This document shows, piece by piece, positions 14,186-21,564 of a stretch of DNA of 21,646 nt. Each line of letters starts with the position of its first letter. Position 1 is the first letter of the stretch. Under the pieces are notes generated by a model. It was given only the letters and a program-made list of their open reading frames with translations. It made no database searches and was not told the DNA's origin. The position numbers and the translations under genes are program-made. Location: assembly GCA_030609665.1 (NCBI GenBank), contig JAUWBW010000004.1, positions 1-21,646 of the forward strand, read 5' to 3'. This DNA is from Methanosarcinaceae archaeon (GTDB lineage Archaea; Halobacteriota; Methanosarcinia; Methanosarcinales; Methanosarcinaceae).

Positions 14186-14509
14186 ATGTCATGGTTCAAT
14201 GAAAAATTGCCGGAAACGGCGGAAGCGTTCGCAAAGATGCGGGAATCGTTATTCAAGGACAGTGCCCTTGACACTAAGACCAAGGAACTGATCGCTGTTG
14301 CATCTTCAACCCTCATGAGATGTGAATATTGCACAAAAGTTCATGCCGAAAGGGCAATACAGCAAGGTGCGACCAAAGAACAGATCGCAGAAGCGGTAGG
14401 TGTTGCGATGTTTGTAGCCAGCGGATCACAGATATTCTGGAATGATATGTATGAAGACATCATCGGGGATTCTGATGCACCTGATGAAAAATGTAGTTGC
14501 TGCGAATAA
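14186..14509 (+). CDS. Carboxymuconolactone decarboxylase/AhpD-like protein
   Basis: 107 residues from the ATG at 14186, with GAGGTG about 6 bases ahead; the in-frame upstream sequence is hsdS debris and not part of this protein. CEYCTKVHAE (C46, C49, H53) is the AhpD-type redox motif, followed by the helix typical of the family (IAEAVGVAMFVASGSQIFWN). Members reduce peroxidase partners or act on lactones; in anaerobes many are believed to be peroxide or disulfide reductases. The tail ends in an extra cysteine cluster, EKCSCCE, not part of the core fold and perhaps a metal or redox site. The gene lies between two hsdS 3' ends. Confidence 0.88.
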   Translation: MSWFNEKLPETAEAFAKMRESLFKDSALDTKTKELIAVASSTLMRCEYCTKVHAERAIQQGATKEQIAEAVGVAMFVASGSQIFWNDMYEDIIGDSDAPDEKCSCCE

Positions 14510-14533
14510 GATTGGTTTGTGGTATATATTCAC

Positions 14534-14587
14534 ACCAACGGCGCAAAATTGATGGAGGCGATGGTGGCTGGGTTGGTTGATGCGTAA
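14534..14587 (+). pseudogene. Second hsdS 3' end
   Basis: TNGAKLMEAMVAGLVDA and a stop, the normal C-terminus of HsdS (KLMEAMVAGLVDA). It overlaps in homology with the TDGVRLIDAVVGGLM part of the remnant at 13961-14118, so these are two copies of the same gene end and not two halves of one gene. Confidence 0.75.
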
Positions 14588-14694
14588 TCTCAAATGCGGT
14601 GACAATTTTACTGAAACTGTTCTCTATTTGAAACGATCATCCAACTGTGTTGCCAAACAATACACATAAATATGTGCGCACACAGGTTATATTT

Positions 14695-14936
14695 ATGGCT
14701 ACCATGACTCTATCAGTACCGGATGATCTATATACGGTTATTAAACACCACAATGAAGTGAAATGGAGTGTAATTGCCCGAAATGCTATGTGGAATATGC
14801 ACGAAAAGTACAGATACTTGACAGCATCCTTGCGAAAAGTAAACTAACGAAAATGGATGCTGACGAGATAGCATCAATTGTAAAAAAGTCAATTCGTAAA
14901 CACCATGATGGGAATCTTAGCGAGATGGGGCTATGA
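14695..14936 (+). pseudogene. VapB-like antitoxin, frameshifted
   Basis: From the ATG at 14695 the product reads MATMTLSVPDDLYTVIKHHN, EVKWSVIARNAMWNMHEKYR, then leaves frame at about 14811-14818. One base over it continues LDSILAKSKLTKMDADEIAS, IVKKSIRKHHDGNLSEMGL and stops at 14934-14936, overlapping the vapC start by ATGA. The N-terminus is a ribbon-helix-helix DNA-binding unit, and the C-terminus the usual toxin-binding tail. A single deleted base (TATCTT to TACTT) would account for the break. The upstream TATA is CATAAATATG near 14665. Confidence 0.8.
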
Positions 14937-14983
14937 GACTTGTCATTGATACAAATATCATGAGATCTGCATTAATACTTGCC
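14933..14983 (+). pseudogene. VapC (PIN-domain) toxin, truncated after 17 codons
   Basis: MRLVIDTNIMRSALILA is the classic PIN-domain start with the first catalytic aspartate. After the Ala codon the sequence changes into palindrome A copy 3 and an unrelated DUF362 fragment. About 115 residues of the nuclease are missing, so the toxin is dead. Confidence 0.8.
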
Positions 14984-15006
14984 GGCGGCCGCAGCAGGCG
15001 GCGTAT
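14981..15006. repeat. Dispersed GC palindrome, type A copy 3 (degenerate)
   Basis: GCCGGCGGCCGCAGCAGGCG followed by GCGTAT. The right half (GCAGGCGGCGTAT) matches the other type A copies, particularly 12103-12120. It sits exactly at the point where vapC ends and where the ferredoxin-gene fragment lies about 25 bases on, so it may mark a recombination point. Confidence 0.5.
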
Positions 15007-15031
15007 CCCGCCATCACATTCCCCATCCTCG

Positions 15032-15149
15032 TGCAATCCGCCTTTGCGATAGCAGAAGCCACAGTGATACTAAAAACCTCGCCACCTATGTCAATATCAA
15101 CGCTGTCATCCCCGAGTAGCCCATCTGCAACAATAATGGGGGCGTTCAT
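15032..15149 (-). pseudogene. 118-bp internal fragment of a DUF362 gene
   Basis: MNAPIIVADGLLGDDSVDID, IGGEV, then SITVASAIAKADC corresponds to MNAPIIVADGLLGDDSVDVD and onward in the complete gene at 20294-21355 (bases about 20926-21043). Similarity is high, but the fragment has a small deletion (FSITV instead of LDSITV). Both ends are abrupt: vapC/palindrome on one side, nmd3 on the other, same strand as the latter. Confidence 0.85.
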
Positions 15150-15471
15150 CCCTGACAGTAGCATCAACCTCCACACGCACGTGATACATGTATGGCGTAA
15201 GTTGACGTGGCTCGACATATATCTCAATGTTCTATGTAAGATTATGGACGGAGAGGCCATCCTCCACAGTTTGTATCACAGTGTCATCCACATTGCCCAC
15301 ATTCACCCATTTACCCCTATCAAAACGTGCGCCGCATTTTTGGCATGTTTTTGCATGAAGCACCAGAGGCAGTTCTGCAAGTACGATATTTTAAAAAAAG
15401 CAGTCTTTGCAGACGTTATCGTAAAGTTTTTCAGTCTCTTTTCTGCATTTTGGGCATGGTGTGAGGTTCAT
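15150..15471 (-). pseudogene. NMD3 homologue, N-terminal part with two in-frame stops
   Basis: From the ATG at 15471: MNLTPCPKCRKETEKLYDNV, CKDCFF, stop TAA, NIVLAELPLVLHAKTCQKCG, ARFDRGKWVNVGNVDDTVIQ, TVEDGLSVHNLT, stop TAG, NIEIYVEPRQLTPYMYHVRV, EVDATVRDE. The paired CxxC zinc motifs, RGKWVNVGN and EIYVEPRQLTPYMY are characteristic of archaeal Nmd3, a 60S/50S ribosome-associated factor usually about 350 residues. One frame is kept throughout with two nonsense changes, and the gene is cut at codon 107 or so where the DUF362 fragment begins. An intact copy presumably exists elsewhere in the genome. Confidence 0.88.
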
Positions 15472-15759
15472 TGTGGGTCATTGTAGAAGTTGTTAGATAT
15501 TAGTTTCGCTTGGGAGGAGGAAGTAGCAAATCTTTTTATGGTCAAAATACATTCATTAACTTGGAGGAACAGGACATAACATGATTTGGGGTAAAAGATG
15601 AATACTGTTTGATCAAATGGTATTCTCGGAAGAGAATCATGAAAACAATCGCAAGATAGTTAATAGCATCTTTAATTCCATCTCAAATCAATCATAGAGA
15701 TGAAATCATAAATCTATGAGATTAGAGCTTAACTGACCTAAGAACATCAGGTGGGGGAA

Positions 15760-17199
15760 ATGAAAGGGGCAAACAAGAGTGGAGCAGAAGTGATAAAGAA
15801 GAGTGTTGTGGTACTGGCAGTACTGCTTGTTGTCGCAATGGCGACGGGATGTGCCGAAATCAGCATTCCAGATGTGACGCCGGAGCCAGTATCTACACCA
15901 ACAACTACGCCAGCACCAACAACTACACCAACAACTACGCCAGAGGAAATTGCTAAAATCGGCGAAGAATTTTCCAACGAGCAGGTAGCAATAACCGTAC
16001 ATTCGGTAGACTTCTACGACCAGATTACCGGAGGCTTGGGCGGCACTTATAAGCCTCGTCAGGAAGAAGACGTATTCGCCATTGTGGACGTAAGCATTAG
16101 AAATGTGGGTGAGCATGCTGTTGAGGTTGAGCAGCGATATGTTGGTCTTCTCGACAAACAGGGTAATTCCTGCAGCCGCCCGATGGTAATAATTCTCGGT
16201 TGGCCCTATGAACTGAAGAAACTGGCCAGTAAAGAACTTCCATCAGGAGAGGAAATGAGGGGAATGGCTGTCTTTACTGCCAAAGAGGGAACGATCTTAG
16301 ACAAGGTCTCCTACACCGTCGCCCGACCTCCTATCGAATTTAGCCTGGAAGAACTTGGCGAGGAGGAAACTGATGGGCAGGCGGCAGTAACCATTCATTC
16401 CGTGAACTTCTACGACCAAATTACGGATGGTGAAAGGAACACCCATAACCCTTTCCGGGAGGGTGATGTATTTGCCGTTGTAGATCTGAGCATCAGGAAT
16501 GTTTGCGACTTTGATCTTAAGATTGGTGCGCGATATGTTGGTCTTCTCGACAACCAGAATAACCCTTGCAGCCGCACGGTGCCGATGTTTCGTGGCTGGC
16601 CTTATGAGATAAAGGAGCTCGCCACCGAAGAACTCGCATCGGATGAAGAAACAAGGGGAATAGTGATCTTCACCGCCAAAGAGGACGTGATCGTTGACAG
16701 TGTTTCTTACACCACTCCCAAATCCACTATCGACATTAGTGCAGAGAATCTTGAGGTTTCTGTTCCTCCTTACCGCATGCCGCGGATCGGAGAAGTAGCC
16801 AGAGGCGGCGGAATTGAGATGAGGGTCAGCAGTGTAGGCTCTATCGAAAAACTGGAAAAGGAATACGGCGACGAAGAGTTCAAACTTATCTGGACAGAGA
16901 CAGCTAAGGAAGGCTATGAGCTTGTGGTTGTTGATCTAAGTATCAAAAATGTCTTCATTGAACCTGATATTACGATAAATCCCCTATATGTGCTTCTAAT
17001 TGACACCGAATCCAATGCATATGGCAAGGTGGTACTAACAATAGCACTGGAAGGGGAACTCGGTTTGACCGATCTGTCTTCAGGGGAGAAGACCACAGGA
17101 AGATTGCTTTTCAGTGTCCCGACAGGTGTGACGCTGGACCGTGTGATGTATAAGATCGGTGCTCTTGGACCTCCGGTTCAGGTTAGCCTTAGAGGGTGA
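15760..17199 (+). CDS. Surface lipoprotein with three DUF4352-like domains
   Basis: 479 residues from the ATG at 15760 (AGGTGGGG just upstream); a GTG three codons earlier is less likely. A signal peptide (KSVVVLAVLLVVAMATGC) ends in a lipobox with Cys 31, followed by a threonine/proline linker (STPTTTPAPTTTPTTTP). Three related immunoglobulin-like domains follow. The first two are close repeats, starting VAITVHSVDFYDQITGG and AAVTIHSVNFYDQITDG and sharing DVFAxVDxSIRNV, RYVGLLD and TRGxxxFTAKE. The third is more divergent (MRVSSVGSIEKLEKEY, ELVVVDLSIKNV). The pattern of FxVVDxSIxN followed by a charged turn is typical of DUF4352 extracellular domains of unknown function. It should be lipid-anchored outside the cell membrane. 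Confidence 0.85.
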   Translation: MKGANKSGAEVIKKSVVVLAVLLVVAMATGCAEISIPDVTPEPVSTPTTTPAPTTTPTTTPEEIAKIGEEFSNEQVAITVHSVDFYDQITGGLGGTYKPRQEEDVFAIVDVSIRNVGEHAVEVEQRYVGLLDKQGNSCSRPMVIILGWPYELKKLASKELPSGEEMRGMAVFTAKEGTILDKVSYTVARPPIEFSLEELGEEETDGQAAVTIHSVNFYDQITDGERNTHNPFREGDVFAVVDLSIRNVCDFDLKIGARYVGLLDNQNNPCSRTVPMFRGWPYEIKELATEELASDEETRGIVIFTAKEDVIVDSVSYTTPKSTIDISAENLEVSVPPYRMPRIGEVARGGGIEMRVSSVGSIEKLEKEYGDEEFKLIWTETAKEGYELVVVDLSIKNVFIEPDITINPLYVLLIDTESNAYGKVVLTIALEGELGLTDLSSGEKTTGRLLFSVPTGVTLDRVMYKIGALGPPVQVSLRG

Positions 17200-17285
17200 G
17201 AGAGGTGATCTACAACGCTACTTCGGAGACAAAGACGAAGAAAAGAAAATACGGTTTGGGTAGATGAGGCGACAAAGTGAGTAAA

Positions 17286-17480
17286 ATGGGGATATTTAGT
17301 AAGTCGTTTGGAAAAAAACAAGAAAATATAGGATATTTTGTGCAAAATGCGACATACAATGGGATACTGAAATGATGGAAATGGTGTATGGTGGCTTTGT
17401 AAAGGTCGCTGGCATAGTTAGGCCTGGTAGCAGCCAGTATGCTGGAAGATACCCACAATGCGGATAGCTATACTGCGTCA
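17286..17480 (+). pseudogene. Small zinc-ribbon gene, frameshifted
   Basis: An ATG at 17286 opens MGIFSKSFGKKQENIGYF; one frame over the sequence continues FCAKCDIQWDTEMMEMVYGG, FVKVAGIVRPGSSQYAGRYP, QCG, a TAG stop and then LYCVRCAS. The four CxxC-type cysteines suggest a former zinc-binding protein of about 70-80 residues. Both a frameshift and a stop are present. The following 17481-17767 holds no recognisable gene; a TATA-like TTTTATAAAATTT lies near 17617. Confidence 0.6.
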
Positions 17481-17767
17481 GATGTGCATCTTCAAAGGAT
17501 TCATCTTACTATACCCAGACTGTAATATGGCTTTACAGGCAACTTTGCATGGTTAAGCTAAAATGGGTTTCTTTACACAGTGCCATAAGTCAGCATCGTA
17601 TTTAGATATGGCACACTTTTATAAAATTTCCAAACCATTTTATAGTAAAAATGCGTTGTTTTATTTGAAAGAGCGGGGTCACGGAAGGCTTAACCCTAGA
17701 AGGGAAAGCGGCTCGTGTGACCATTTTGAGGAAAGGGGATTTGGGTAAGAAGTGGGGAGTCCAAGAC

Positions 17768-20176
17768 GTGGAAACAAAAAGGAAAAGGAAACTTATATTG
17801 GGTGTCGTTATAGTAACAGTGATTGTAGCGGTAGCAATGTTTGCAGGATGTATTGAGGAACCAGAAATAACACCCACGTCCACGCCAATGATTACTCCGC
17901 AGAGGACTATTATCGTCACCAGCACTGCAGACAGCGGTCCCGGCACCCTGCGCCAGAAATTATCAGAAGCACAAAGTGGAGATAAAATCATCTTTGATAT
18001 TGCCATCTTCCCCTCTAATGCTCCAAATACAATTTTCCTTACTAACTCTTTGCCAGAAATAAGTCAAGGGAATATTACTATTGACGCGAGCAACGCCGGA
18101 GTTGTCTTGGATGGCAGCAACATTCTAGAAGGGGAGTGGACACCGGGTTTAGAAATAAACTCCAAGAGGAACACAATCCAGGGTTTACATATCATAAACT
18201 TCTCTGGTGCAGGAATCGTCCTGAACAAACAGGCTCAACAGAACACAATTGGCGGTGACCGGAGTATTGGTTCAGGACCAATAGGTCAGGGCAATCTGAT
18301 CAGCGGCAACAGCGATGGCATTGGTCTCTTTGGTGCATCCGACAACATCATTGTGGGTAACTTAATTGGTACAGATGCGAGCGCGACAGAGGCCTTTGGT
18401 AATGAGCATCCGGGGATTTTCTTGGAGAATGATGCCAGCTACAACGTCATTGGCCCTGGCAATATCATCGCTTATAACGGTGACCACGGCATAGATGTTC
18501 GTAGCTCGGGTTCATCTGGCAATACCCTTACCCAAAATAGTATCCACGACAACGCACGGTCAGGTATCAATCTGCTGGGGGGTGGTGATGCCACACTACT
18601 CCCACCCCTCATTATTGATTTTGACTTAGATGCCGGCACTTTACAAGGCCATACTAACTGTCCTAATTGTAAAATTGAAATCTTTTCTGATAATAATAGT
18701 GAAGGAGAAGTTTATGAAGGACAAACAATAGCTGACAATAATAGTGTTTTTAATTTCAATAAAGGTGCTTCTTTTACTAAATCTCATATTACTGCCACTG
18801 TTACTGATAATGAAGGCAGTACCAGTCAATTTTCAACCCATACCTCAGGGGTAAGTAGATCTATAATATTTCAAGAGGGAAATAATCTACCTAAGACCCA
18901 ACTTGAGCCTAAGGAATCAAGAGAACTCGTGGATAATCGTATTGGAAGTTTATGGGATGGCTTTTGGGCCGTAGATATGCAGCAAATTGTTGATACTGAA
19001 ATTCTTCCAATTGGCTTGAAACGAGTTCGCTTGGCTATTAATGGCATCAGTTGGAACACGATAAACTGGAGCAAGCCCGAGCTCACTATCGACCCGAGCG
19101 ACGACGAAATAGTAACCCGCATAGCTGACAACGGCATAACGATCACATACGTGCTTACCTTTTGGGATAAAGCGCAGCAGGCTGAGGGGAAGCCGATGCC
19201 GTGCCCGAGGTTTAAGACAGAGAAAGAGATACAGCGTTACCTTGATTTCGTGCAGTTCATCGTCCATCATTTCAAGGACCGCGTCCAGTACTTTGAGATA
19301 TGGAATGAGCCGGACATGGGCTGGGGCGAAGGGAATATGGATCCCTGCGTCCAAGCGATAGAAGTAGAGGACTACATAAACCTCGTCAAGCGAGCTGTTC
19401 CCGTAATCCGCCAGGAGTACCCAGACGCCAAAATTGTGGTTGGCAGTACCATGCCTCAGGTGGAGTCAGGGTCGCGCGAGTACCTGCTCAGCATCCTGAG
19501 TTCAGACATCATGCCACTAGTGGATGTTGTTGCCTGGCACCCTGGTGGACCCTCAGAGGAATACGAATACTGGCGAGAGAACTACTATAACTACCCATTT
19601 CTTGTCCAAGAGATTAAGGATGTGGCTTCCGCTAATGGCTTTAAGGGAGAATATACTGCTGATGAGATGGTTTGGTGGACTCAGGAAGACTTTCCCTCTT
19701 TTGAACCTTGGACATACAGCGACACTGTAGCCGCAAAGTATTATGCCCGATTCATCATTATGCACCTGAGTATGGATGTTACCGTGCAACCCGGCGGAAT
19801 TAGCCGCTATAGAGAGATATCCTTTTCAACGATCCAAAACCTGTGCACCATCATGTCCGGAGCTAAACCCACAGAGTTGTCATTAGAAATAGAAAGTGAT
19901 GCAACAAACATCCGAAACTATACTTTTTCTTTGTCAAATGGAGATGAGCTAATTGCATTGTGGACAGACGGTGTGGCAGTGGATGACGATCCCGGCGTGA
20001 AGGCCAATCTAACTTTCCACGGCTTTACTGCCCAAGATGTGACGGGCATTGATGTCCTAAAAGACTTTCAACAACCCATAATAACAAGCAATGAAAACGG
20101 AAACTTAACTATCCAAAATCTAATCGTTAGAGATTATCCTTTGATACTTCATATTACCAAATCCAGCACACAGTGA
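17768..20176 (+). CDS. Surface lipoprotein with beta-helix and glycoside-hydrolase (clan A-like) domains
   Basis: 802 residues if started at GTG 17768, which has GGGGAG about 8 bases ahead; a GTG at 17717 would give 819. The start METKRKRKLILG leads into a membrane-spanning signal and lipobox AMFAGC (Cys 28). Next is a bacterial-type repeat domain (VTSTADSGPGTLRQKLSEAQ), then right-handed beta-helix turns (GNLISGNSDGIGLFGASDN, GNIIAYNGDHGIDV). From about residue 390 comes a TIM-barrel hydrolase with YFEIWNEPD (E514, likely acid/base) and EYTADEMVWW (E633, likely nucleophile), as in GH39/GH5-like families. It probably acts on outside polysaccharide or glycoprotein, possibly the cell's own coat. 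Such a fusion is more common in bacteria, so transfer is possible. Confidence 0.82.
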   Translation: METKRKRKLILGVVIVTVIVAVAMFAGCIEEPEITPTSTPMITPQRTIIVTSTADSGPGTLRQKLSEAQSGDKIIFDIAIFPSNAPNTIFLTNSLPEISQGNITIDASNAGVVLDGSNILEGEWTPGLEINSKRNTIQGLHIINFSGAGIVLNKQAQQNTIGGDRSIGSGPIGQGNLISGNSDGIGLFGASDNIIVGNLIGTDASATEAFGNEHPGIFLENDASYNVIGPGNIIAYNGDHGIDVRSSGSSGNTLTQNSIHDNARSGINLLGGGDATLLPPLIIDFDLDAGTLQGHTNCPNCKIEIFSDNNSEGEVYEGQTIADNNSVFNFNKGASFTKSHITATVTDNEGSTSQFSTHTSGVSRSIIFQEGNNLPKTQLEPKESRELVDNRIGSLWDGFWAVDMQQIVDTEILPIGLKRVRLAINGISWNTINWSKPELTIDPSDDEIVTRIADNGITITYVLTFWDKAQQAEGKPMPCPRFKTEKEIQRYLDFVQFIVHHFKDRVQYFEIWNEPDMGWGEGNMDPCVQAIEVEDYINLVKRAVPVIRQEYPDAKIVVGSTMPQVESGSREYLLSILSSDIMPLVDVVAWHPGGPSEEYEYWRENYYNYPFLVQEIKDVASANGFKGEYTADEMVWWTQEDFPSFEPWTYSDTVAAKYYARFIIMHLSMDVTVQPGGISRYREISFSTIQNLCTIMSGAKPTELSLEIESDATNIRNYTFSLSNGDELIALWTDGVAVDDDPGVKANLTFHGFTAQDVTGIDVLKDFQQPIITSNENGNLTIQNLIVRDYPLILHITKSSTQ

Positions 20177-20232
20177 CTGACTAAATGGAAACAAAAATAT
20201 GTAATTTTGTGTATTCGGCTTACGGTCATTGG

Positions 20233-20260
20233 TGAAGGAACGCGCCGCCTACGGCGTGTT
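20233..20260. repeat. Dispersed GC palindrome, type B copy 3
   Basis: TGAAGGAACGCGCCGCCTAC followed by GGCGTGTT; hairpin GCCG-CCTA-CGGC. GAAGGAACGyGC matches 754-781. It lies in the 117-base gap between the converging hydrolase and ferredoxin genes, where a transcription-end structure would be expected. No type A copy is nearby. Confidence 0.5.
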
Positions 20261-20293
20261 GTCTTATTGTTTTCAGTTTTAGCCAGATCACCA

Positions 20294-21355
20294 TCACTCA
20301 ACCAACTCATACTCCCGACTTCCAGCCCCCACCCTCTCCGCATACTCAAGATGTATCACAGGATCAATATCCCACACACCATGCACGCCACCATATTCTC
20401 CATCCTGATGCATCTTCTCATCAACCAGATCAATGCTTGCCATATCCAATGCCACAGGGTCGCACGAGGCAACAATTCCAACGTCCCGTGAAAACACGGG
20501 TGCAGAGAAATTGAAACAATCACAACCCGGTGTTAGGTTAAATATCCAATTGATGTAACCAATGCGTCCGGACAATGCCTTTATCGGTCCCACCGCAGCC
20601 TCACCAAGCCGGATCTGCATCTTTTCTGCAACATCTTCTGGCGGGATGATGGCTTCCTGCGGGCAGGATTCGGGGCATGACAACTCACCTTTGCACAGAT
20701 CGTGGTCAACATACGCCTTATCGCCGTCCATCTTCAGCGCACCCCATACGCACTGGTCAAGGCAAACCCCGCACCCGATACATTTTTCAGTATCGATCGT
20801 AGGTATTCCAACCTCATGGACGCGCGTCTTTCCATCCTTATCCAGACATCCCATTCCGAGATTCTTGATCGCACCGCCAAAACCCGACCCCGGATGACCT
20901 TTACAATGGGATACCATGATCATGCAATCCGCCTTTGCGACAGCTGAAGCCACAGTGATGCTATCGAGCACCTCGCCCCCGATGTCAACATCAACGCTGT
21001 CATCCCCGAGTAGCCCATCTGCAACAATTATGGGGGCGTTCATACTTGCCTGTGTAAAACCGTTCACCTCAGCAGTCCAGAGCAGGTCTGCCGCATTTAA
21101 TCTCATACCTTTATACAGGACAGTGGTCTCAGTTACAAACGGAATGCCACCGGCTTCCTTGACCATATCAACAACAGTCCTCACGATCACAGGACGGATA
21201 TGAGTAGTGTTACCATACTCACCCGGATGTATTTTCACTGCCACGATGTCGCCTTTCTTTACTGGCGATATTTTAGGGAAAAGTTTCTTTATCTGATCGA
21301 TCTGCGTCTGGTCGGGACCTATGTTATCAACTGATTTGAAAAAAACCTTGCTCAT
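20294..21355 (-). CDS. DUF362 protein with two 4Fe-4S ferredoxin motifs
   Basis: 353 residues starting at the ATG at 21355, with GAGGTG about 9 bases ahead; the longer frame to 21451 would add a non-family tail. The N-terminal 180 or so residues are the DUF362 domain (VAVKIHPGEYGNTTHIRPVI, MVSHCKGHPGSGFGGAIKNL). Ferredoxin-like clusters follow: CIGCGVCLDQCVWGAL and CKGELSCPESCPQEAI. DUF362 proteins are common in anaerobic archaea and bacteria and are presumed electron carriers or redox enzymes; the substrate is not known. The last part has GCDCFNFSAPVFSRDVGIVA. A 118-bp copy of its centre is found at 15032-15149. Confidence 0.9.
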   Translation of the reverse strand: MSKVFFKSVDNIGPDQTQIDQIKKLFPKISPVKKGDIVAVKIHPGEYGNTTHIRPVIVRTVVDMVKEAGGIPFVTETTVLYKGMRLNAADLLWTAEVNGFTQASMNAPIIVADGLLGDDSVDVDIGGEVLDSITVASAVAKADCMIMVSHCKGHPGSGFGGAIKNLGMGCLDKDGKTRVHEVGIPTIDTEKCIGCGVCLDQCVWGALKMDGDKAYVDHDLCKGELSCPESCPQEAIIPPEDVAEKMQIRLGEAAVGPIKALSGRIGYINWIFNLTPGCDCFNFSAPVFSRDVGIVASCDPVALDMASIDLVDEKMHQDGEYGGVHGVWDIDPVIHLEYAERVGAGSREYELVE

Positions 21356-21498
21356 GCTAACCAACACCTCTTGATGTACATTGGTGTTTGATGATAAAAA
21401 GACTGCTGTATGCAGCGATAGAAGAAAATCAATAAGGATATGCATATACAATAAGAGATCTCAAAAATACCATGAAAACACTGTCAAAATCAGAAGAA

Positions 21499-21564
21499 AA
21501 GTGAGCGGGTAGGGGGGTGGGGGTTGTGTGTGTATATGTGGGGTAAAAAATGTCCCGCTCACTT
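21499..21564. repeat. Perfect 11-bp inverted repeat enclosing G-tracts
   Basis: AAGTGAGCGGG (21499-21509) and CCCGCTCACTT (21554-21564) can pair, closing a 44-base loop that holds GGGGGG, GGGGG and GGGG runs and an alternating GTGTGTGTATATGTG stretch. With the GGG of the left arm there are four G-tracts on the plus strand. It lies about 145 bases upstream of the DUF362 start in the gene-free stretch 21356-21646, where I see no other feature. It could be a regulatory, structural or terminator element of a gene beyond the window. Confidence 0.6.

Noticed and set aside
13946..14509. An apparent 187-residue HsdS-AhpD fusion protein
   Set aside because: The AhpD-like gene has its own GAGGTG and ATG at 14186. 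The upstream hsdS part lacks its main domains, so the shared frame is accidental.
15228..15236. In-frame TAG in the nmd3 copy as a pyrrolysine codon
   Set aside because: The same frame also has a TAA and the gene is cut at about codon 107. NMD3 is not known to use pyrrolysine, so ordinary decay is simpler.
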